This document shows positions 53,050 to 62,500 of a stretch of 64,000 bases of DNA, one piece after another. Origin of the DNA: Lysinibacillus sp. FSL M8-0337 (GTDB lineage Bacteria; Bacillota; Bacilli; Bacillales_A; Planococcaceae); NCBI RefSeq assembly GCF_038593855.1, contig NZ_CP151996.1, positions 1,178,001 through 1,242,000 of the forward strand, given 5' to 3'. The notes beneath the pieces are model-generated. The model made no database searches, was not told the DNA's origin, and saw nothing but the letters and a program-made list of their open reading frames with translations. Position numbers and translations under genes: made by a program. Position 1 is the first letter of the stretch, and each line of letters begins with the position of its first letter.

Positions 53050-53526
53050 ATGTTCTTTTTAGTGTTATGGGGATTAGGAATTGTTACTGCGGTTATTGAC
53101 TTATATATGAAGGGATTTCCATCTGACCCTCAGTTGATCTGTTCGGTAATTTTACTTCATCAGTTCGTAGTAACATTTGGACTTTTAGGGATTACAGGAT
53201 TATTAAGTAATATGATTTTTGCAAAACAAAATGCGAAAATGGTCGGTTGGCCAGGTGGGCCGTTCCAGATAAAATACGGATTTTCACAATTAGGTCTAGG
53301 TGTTATGGGCGTTATGTGTATTTGGTTTAGAGATGGGTTCTGGTTAGGAACGATCGTAGCTATGTATATATATGGAATTAGTGGTCTTTGGTCACACTGG
53401 AATGTTATGAAAATGAATAAAAAGGCAGACGCGGACAGCATTGCAAATATCATAATGGATATTGCATATCAGACCTTTATAACCGTATTATCTATTGTTA
53501 TTGGTGGAATATGGGTAATTGGCTAA
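53050..53526 (+). CDS. DUF6790-like integral membrane protein
   Basis: A 158-residue protein with four hydrophobic segments and the block AKMVGWPGGPFQIKYGFSQLGLGVMG (residues about 60-85), as in proteins I know as DUF6790. The function of the group is unknown. It stands between the aminotransferase and the NRPS-PKS in the same operon with short gaps on each side. It might help export or self-protection, or be a passenger; nothing in the sequence decides. AGGAGATAAAA precedes the ATG. Confidence 0.7.
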   Translation: MFFLVLWGLGIVTAVIDLYMKGFPSDPQLICSVILLHQFVVTFGLLGITGLLSNMIFAKQNAKMVGWPGGPFQIKYGFSQLGLGVMGVMCIWFRDGFWLGTIVAMYIYGISGLWSHWNVMKMNKKADADSIANIIMDIAYQTFITVLSIVIGGIWVIG

Positions 53527-53561
53527 AAACATAAAAATCCATTTTAGGAGTGCTGTGTAAA

Positions 53562-56500
53562 ATGCTGAAAAAAAAGATCGAATTATCAGAGATCCAAAAG
53601 GGCATCTATTTTGAATGCCAAACAGGAGAAAAAAATAATTATAATATCTCAGCAGCAATAAAAATAAAAAATGCAGTAGATATTGCGAAGTTTGAAAAGG
53701 CATTACAATTGTTGGTGAATGAACAAGCGGCACTGCGCAGTCATATTGAATTACTAGATGGCAGTGTGTCCATGATAATTAACGAAAAAGTAGATGCTGC
53801 TGTTCATTATTATGATGTTTCTAATGAAAATAATAAAAAGAGAATAGATGAAATAGTTAACGAAGAGGTTGGCTATGAGTTTAATTTATCAAAGGCACCG
53901 CTTTTTAGGGTGTCCTTGATTAAAGAGGATAATAATGTATTTATTCTAGTACTGAATCTTCATCATATTATTGCTGACGGAGTGTCACTTGATATTTTTA
54001 TCAAAAAACTATTTACCTATTATTCCAATTCGCTAAATGGTGAAGTAATTGAATTAACAGAAGACTGCGGATTTTTAAATTTTGTTGAAACCGAAAATAA
54101 AAAACTTGCGAATGGCAGCTATGAAAAACAAAAGGAATATTGGCGAGAAAAAGTAAAAGATGCAAATGCTTTGAACTTTCCAAAGGACTTCTCGAATGCT
54201 CATCATAACGGGATAGGGAAAGAGAAGTCTTACCGAATTTCAAAGGATTTAATGAACAGTATAAAGAAAGCATCTCAAAAAGAAGAAGTGACGCCGTTTA
54301 TTTTCTGTTTAGCGGCATTTAGTGCATTGATGGGAAAATGCTGCAATGAAAAGAATGTAGTAGTATCCAGTCCATTCACAAATAGACCAGGGTTTGACTT
54401 TGAAGAAACGATAGGATGCTTTATTTATACATTGCCATTAAGTGTAACAATCGACAATCATAAACCATTTAAAGATGTTATTGAGGCAATGTATGAGGAA
54501 ATGATTGGGGCATATAAAAATATTGGGTATCCCAACAATTTAATTGCCCGTGAAACGGAATCTAGTATCTATACAGGGATTCAGTCAATCTTCGATATTA
54601 CCTTCGTATATGACAAATATAGTAAACCGACATGGGAAGGCGTAGAATGTGACACATTTGAACTGGACAATACGATGTTCCCTGGAAATATGATGGTAAT
54701 CCTTGCTGAAATGCCTGATGGTGACATGATTAAGATTCAGTACAAGTCTGATATCTATGCAGAAGAAATGATCGAAATGCTAGGAAGACGTTTTATTAAA
54801 CTGTTAGAAACTGTAACAGCGCATACGGATGTACTAGTGAAAGATATCGACTTATTTTTGGAAGATGAAAAAGAGCAAATTTTGAATACTTTCAATCAAA
54901 GTGCATTCTTCGATTATAAACCAATGCATATTATAGATATTTTCCATGAGCGAGTTCACACGCATAAAGAACATACAGCACTTCTTTTTGATAATGGCAG
55001 CATGAGCTATGAAGAAGTCAATAAAAAAGCGAATCAGATAGCAAGAAAAATATTGCAACATAAGAAAAAAGAGAATGAAGTAATTGGTGTACAGTTAAAA
55101 CGTTCTAAAGAAATGGTTCTTACTATATTAGGGATTTTGAAAGCGGGCTGTGCATATGTTCCAATCGAAAATTATTATCCTGAAAATCGAAAAAATTATA
55201 TTTTTAACGATGCCGATATCAATATTTTAATTACATCGAAAGACTTGGAATATGATTTTTGTCAGGATAAACAAATTATTTTTGTTGATGATAATGAAAC
55301 ATACAGCGGGGATGATAGCAATCTTAATATTGTATTAAATCCTTTTGACTTGGCCTACATTGAGTATACTTCAGGTTCGACTGGGGAGCCAAAAGGGGTA
55401 ATGATTGAAAACCATAGTGTAGTCAATACCATTATGGATTTGGAGAGACTTTTTCCTGTCCAAGAAGAGGATGTTTATCTATATAAAACACCTTTTTCAT
55501 TCGATATTTCGGGAACGGAACTGTATGGCTGGTTTATGGGAAAAGGTGCTCTGTGTATTTTAGAACATGATGGTGAGAAAAATCCAGAACTTATCTTAGA
55601 ATGTATAGATCGCTATCATGTAACCCATATCAACTTTGTACCAAACATGCTCAAGGTGTTTTTAGAACTGTTGAATGTAAAAAATAATAAAGAAAAGTTA
55701 CACTCCTTACGATGGATTTTTGTTGGAGGAGAGGCATTAACTGCTGATATAATTGATAAATTTTTTGACATGAAACTACCTGTAAATCTTGAAAATGTTT
55801 ATGGTCCGACAGAATGTACAATGTGGGCTTCACATCATTCTATTCAAAAATGTGAGCGTGTTTCAAATGTACCGATTGGACATCCATTAAATGAAATTCG
55901 ATGGTATGTTATTGACGAAAATAATCAACTTCAGGTGGTAGGTGTACCTGGTGAGTTATGTTTAAGTGGAGTAGGATTGGCACGAGGTTATCTCAATAAA
56001 GAAGAACTTACAAATGAAAAATTTTGTGAAAATCCATTCTACGATGAAAGAAAAGATCCCGTTTGGTTTAAGAAGATGTATAAAACAGGTGATTTGGCAA
56101 GATGGCTTCCTGACGGCAATATCGAATTTATGGGGAGAATGGATCACCAAGTTAAAATTAGCGGATTGCGGATTGAACTGGGGGAAATTGAAAATGCAAT
56201 GGTTCAGTTTGCTGGCATTTTAGAAGCTGTAGTAGTTACGAAGCAATCTTCCAGCCATTTACCTGTACTGTGCGCTTATTATGTTGCTCCACAACAAGTG
56301 CCTGTAGCTGATTTAAGAGCATTTTTAAGTCATTATGTACCTGACTATATGATCCCAGCATTCTTTGTTCATATGGAGAAACTGCCGATTAATAGTAGTG
56401 GGAAAATAGACCGAAAAATACTTATTGCAGATACTACCTATAATCATCACACTACTAAAATTAATCAGGTACCAGAATCTGAATTAGAGACAATTATTGC

Positions 56501-59500
56501 TCAAACTTGGAAAGAGGTATTAGAAATTGATCATGTAGGAATAGAAGATAATTTCTTTGAAATCGGTGGGCATTCCATGGCTGCGATTCTAGTACATAGC
56601 AAATTAAAGCAAGTACTTGATATGGAATTTTCTATTACTGTTTTATATCAATTCCCAACGATACGTCTATTATCTGAGCACATGATGAAAAACGAAAAGG
56701 TAGAAATTCAGGACAGAAAGAATTTTTTCAAGAGAAAGAAAAAATCAGTCTATTCTGACATTGCCATCATTGGAATGGCAATTGACGTTCCAGGTGCCGA
56801 TAATATTAAAGATTTTTGGCATAACTTGAAACATGAAAAAGAGAGTATCCATTTTTATAATGATGACGAACTTCGTAACCTTGGCATTAGTGAAGACATG
56901 ATTCATAACAGTAATTATGTAAAGGCTAAAGGTCGTGTAGAAGACATTGAATATTTTGATTCAGAATTTTTCGAATATACACCGAGCGAAGTAAATCTTA
57001 TGTCGCCGCAGTTAAGGCTTTTGTACAAAGGAACATGGGAGGCATTGGAGGATGCGGGATATTATCCGGAATCGACAGAAGATAAGATGGGTATCTTCAT
57101 CGGTGGTTCAGATGATTTCCAATGGTATAACGAAGCGTTGGGCAATAATGACAATTACAGCGATATGTATCAAGCATTTACTATGAGTACGAATCATTTC
57201 CTCGCAACAAGGTTAGCTTACAAATTTAATATTAAAGGGCCTGTGTTCTCATCCCTTACTGGATGCTCAACGACCCTCGTGACAACACATCTAGCATGTC
57301 AATCACTGATGTTAGGAGAATGTGATATAGCCATTGCTGGTGGTGTTACTGTTGAACTTCCAAATGATGGTGGTTATATGTATCAAGATGGGATGATGTT
57401 TTCATCTGATGGACACTGTCGTCCATTTGATGCGGAAGCTAGCGGTACAATATTTTCAAATGGAATGGGAATTGTTGTATTAAAGAGACTAGATGAGGCA
57501 CTTGAAGCGGGAGATCATATTTATGCAGTTATTAAAGGCTCTGCTATCAATAATGATGGAAGTCAAAAGGCAGGTTTTACTGCGCCAAGTGTAGAGGGAC
57601 AGGCAGAGGTAATAAGAGAAGCTTATAAACGAGCAGAAATCGACCCCGAAACGGTAGGCTATATTGAAGCACATGGAACAGGTACTATATTAGGCGATCC
57701 AATTGAGGTTGAATCGTTAACAAAAGCATTTGCCACAGATAAAAAAAGATACAGTCTCTTAGGTTCTGTAAAAGGCAATATCGGTCATACCGATACGGCA
57801 GCAGGTGTAACAGGATTAATAAAAGTGGCATTAAGCTTAAAGAATCGATTTATACCTGGGACAGTAAATTATAAAAATCCTAATCCAAAGATTAATTTCG
57901 ATGAGACACCATTTATTGTACAAAGTAATGGCATGGAATGGCAAAATGACAACAACCGTCCTCTTAGAGCTGGAATCAATTCGTTTGGTGTTGGTGGAAC
58001 GAATGCACATATGGTATTGGAGGAAGCACCGCCTGTAAAAAACAGCGGTGAGGAAGAAAAGACCAACCTGTTCCTGTTTTCAGCAAAAACAAAAAATGCA
58101 TTAATTGAAAATATAAAATCAACGCTAAAGTATGTTGCGTCAGATCAAAGTATAAACCGTTCCGATGCTGCTTGGACATTGATGGCGGGCAGAAAGCATT
58201 TCAAATATAGAAAAGCCATTGTAGTGAATGAGCATCTTGGAAGAGATATAAATGTCGATGAGTTTATAGAAGAAATTCTTGACAGTGAATTTAAAAAAGC
58301 TAACGAAGGTAAGCATGTTTACTTTATGTTTTCAGGACAGGGCAGCCAATATCAAGGAATCGGAAGAGAATTATATTACGCAACAGACAGCTTTATAGGT
58401 AAACGTTACCGCCAGTATGTTGATGAAATATTCGGCTATCTAAATGAAGAAGAACAACATGAATTCTTTGATATTATCTATGGAAATGCCGATTCCTCTC
58501 TCGTTAATCAGACAAAATATAGTCAATTTGCATTATTTGTTACGGAATTTTCACTTGCCAAAATACTGATGGATGTTGGAATAATGCCAAAGGCGTTTAT
58601 CGGACACAGTATTGGTGAAGTGACAGCCGCAGCAGTTGCAGGCGTATGGAGTCTTGCTGATGCCGTAAAAATTGTCAGAGCCCGTGGAGATATTATGCAG
58701 AAGCAGAAGTCGGGTGTCATGCTTGCTGTAATGAAAGGTGTAGACGAAGTGAAAGAAATGCTAATTGAGGGCGTATCGTTAGCATTAAATAATACTTCGG
58801 ATCGTTGTGTCGTAGGTGGAACGAAAGAAAAAATAGAGGCATTTGAAAAAATAATGTCAGAAAAAGGTATTGATGCGACAATACTTAAAACCTCACATGC
58901 ATTCCATACCTATATGATGCAGGATGCCGCAATGGAGTTCGGCGAATATCTCAAAGCATTTCAATTTAACAATCCATCCATTCCGATTGTTTCAAATGTC
59001 ACTGGTGAATGGGTAAAGGAAAATGAAATGTGCACGCCAACATATTGGGCAGAACATATTATAAACCCAGTACAATTTGATAAAAACCTAGCATTAATCT
59101 TACAAGATGAGCATGCAGCATTTATCGAGATAGGTGGAGGAAGATCTTTATGTACCTTTGCATTACAGCATAAAGAGAGAAAAGAAGGGCAAATCTTCCT
59201 GAATATTTTACGACACGCAATAGAAAAAGAACATGATTTGGACTATGTTTATGCAAAACTTGGACTTGCATGGAGTGCTGGAGTAAAACTAAATTGGCAG
59301 AAATTTATGGGCAGTAACGTCCGCAATAGAGTGTCGCTACCAGTCTATCATTTCGAGAAAAAACGATACCCTATTACGATTACAATAGCTCAAGAAGGAA
59401 ATACAGTGAGAAGTAATCCAGAAATGCAAAAAGTACTCGAAGCTTCAGAGCAAATTACGGCAACGATTGAAAGCAAGGATTCTTTAGAGGAATGCATTAT

Positions 59501-62500
59501 TGAATCTTATAAATCCGTACTGGGATTTGAACATATCACAGAAAATCAGGATTTCTTTGAATTAGGCGGAGACTCATTAAAAGCGGTAAGCCTTTCGAAT
59601 GTGATAGAGGGTAAAACAGGTATAAAAATAGCTGTTACTGAAATATTTAAACATACGACACCAAAGAAAATGAATGCCTATATCGCTAGTTTGACTGGAC
59701 ATTCTGTAAATAAAAATAAAATAGTCCCATTAAAAAAAGCTGCTTATTATAATACTTCTTCCGCGCAAAAACGTATGTATAGTTTGCATTTGCTGGATAA
59801 AACAAGTACCGCATACAATCTTCCTTCAGCCACTATTATAGAAGGAAAACTAAGTGAGGAAAAGGTACGACAAGTTGCTGAAAAACTATTGATGCGACAT
59901 GAAATATTAAGAACGTCCTTTGATATCAAAGATAATAAAGTTGTCCAACTGATTGAGGATCATGTAGATATGGAATTAACTTTTACTGAACAATTGATTG
60001 ACAATGATGATCAAGTAAAAGAATTAATTGAGGATTTCATAAGACCTTTTGATTTATCGAAAGCGCCTTTATGTAGACTAAAATTAGTGACAGTTTCAGA
60101 TGAGAAATCCATCCTATTATTCGATGTACACCATATTATTGCAGACGGGACATCTGTTGAAATATTGACAAAAGATTTTAATGATTTATATGTGTCTTCG
60201 TTGCCACCATTAACTGTGCACTATAAAGATTTTGCAGAATGGCAAAATCAGTATCTAGCATCTGAAAAAATAAAAGAATCTAAAAAATATTGGACTGAAA
60301 TGTTTAAAGATGGGATTCCTGTATTGGAGCTTCCGATTGATAAGGAAAGACCTGCAATCAAAACTTTCGCAGGAAAAAGAATTCATTTTTCTATTGAAAG
60401 TGAAATGGCGCAGAGATTGGAAAAGTTTGCACAAAAAAACAGTGCCACAATGTATATGACGTTACTAAGTGCTTGGTATGTATTGCTTCAAAGATATTCT
60501 GGACAGGAAGACATCGTGATTGGTTCACCGGTAGCAGGACGTACAACGGATGAAGTCAAGGATATCATGGGTATGTTTGTTAATATGCTTGCGATAAGAA
60601 ACAAGCCAATGGCAAAGAAAAAGTTTATCGATTTCTTCCATGAAGTGAAAGAAAATACCATTCAAGCATTAAAAAATCAAGAGTATCAATTCGATGATTT
60701 GATTGAGCAATTGGATATTACACGGACACTTAATCGCAATGCACTGTTCGATGTTTGTTTTGATTTCCAGAACATGGAGACTCACGATTTGAATATTGAT
60801 GGCATAAAAATTAGTCCGTTCCAATTTGATACGCAAACTTCAGCTTATGATTTAGTTCTAACGTGTCAACAACAGAGTAAAAATAAAGACATTGACTGCT
60901 TTATTGACTTTTCAACTGATTTATTTAACGAGGATACGATGGAGAGAATGCAAAGTAATTACAAGACAATTCTTGAAAGTATCTTAAAGGATAGCGAAAC
61001 GCTAATTGGCAAAATGAATGTAGTTTCTTCTATAGATAAAGACAACATCTTAAGACAATTGGAAGAGACAAAGCTTGATCTAGCAGATCAAGTAACACTT
61101 CACAAAATGTTTGAAAGAAATGTCGATAAACATCCAGATAAAACAGCATTGATTACTTCAGATGGTACAGTCTGGACATACCGAGAGTTGAATAAAAAGG
61201 CCAATATAATTGCCCACAAGTTACTATCCTTACATGTCGAACACGAAGATTTAGTCGGTATTATGACAACAAGGAATGAAAATATGTTAGCTGGTATGCT
61301 TGGCATTTTAAAAGCAGGAGCTGCCTATGTTCCGATTGATCATAATTATCCAAAAGAGCGAATTGACCATATGATTCAATTAAGTAAACCAAAGGCATTG
61401 CTAGTAGATCGAGATAACGTGGGAACAGTTGATTATAACGGGATCAATATAGACTGTAGAGCATTAGAAGCACACGAACAAAATATTAAAAATCCTGAAG
61501 TGACCTGCAACGTAAATTCACTAGCCTATACGATATTCACTTCTGGATCAACAGGAAAACCAAAAGGCGTTATGGTCAATCATGCATCTGTCGTTAATTT
61601 TATCTACGATATTGTCAATAGAAGGCTATTTAGAAATGAAGAAGATAGAGTCATTTGCTTAACGACATTATCTTTTGACATTTTTGCATTTGAATCCATT
61701 GTACCAATGTGCACAGGTCATTCTATATACATGGCAGATGAAATTGAACAGCTAGATTCAACTTTAGCTGCACAAAAAATTATAAAGTATGGCGTTACAC
61801 ATATTTTAAGTACGGTATCAAGAATTAAAGCATTTGTCGATAATCCTGCGTTTGCACCAGCATTATCACAGTTGACATGTATTTTAAGTGGTGGAGAGAA
61901 CTTCCCAATTCAATTACTTAAAGATATTAGATCAAAATCTCTAGCAAGTATCTATAACATGTATGGGCCATCTGAGACAACTATATGGTCAACTACAAAA
62001 GACCTTACACATTCAGATTATATAAGTATCGGCAAGCCAATTGCCAACACACAAATTTTTATTCTGAATGAAGAACAACAGTTACAACCATATGGAGTTT
62101 ATGGAGAAATATGTATTGCCGGAGAAGGGCTTGCAAGGGGCTATTACAACGATAAGCTAGAAACAGATAAAAAGTTCACTTTAGTAGAAGATTTACCTGG
62201 TATTAAAGTTTACAAAACGGGTGATAGAGGGAGAATGCATGCTAATGGTGAAATCGAAATTTCTGGTAGATTAGATAATCAGATTAAAATCAGAGGGTAT
62301 CGAATTGAGCTAGGTGAAATTGAAAAAGCTGCTTTAGAACATCAAAATGTCAATATGGTTGTAGTAAAAGCGGATGAAGATGCAGATTATAACAAAAATT
62401 TGACATTATATTATTGCCTAAAGGATGATGCTCCTAGTGCAGCAAGAACAGATTCACTATGGCTAAAAAAATGGTTACAGTCAAAATTGCCAAATTATAT

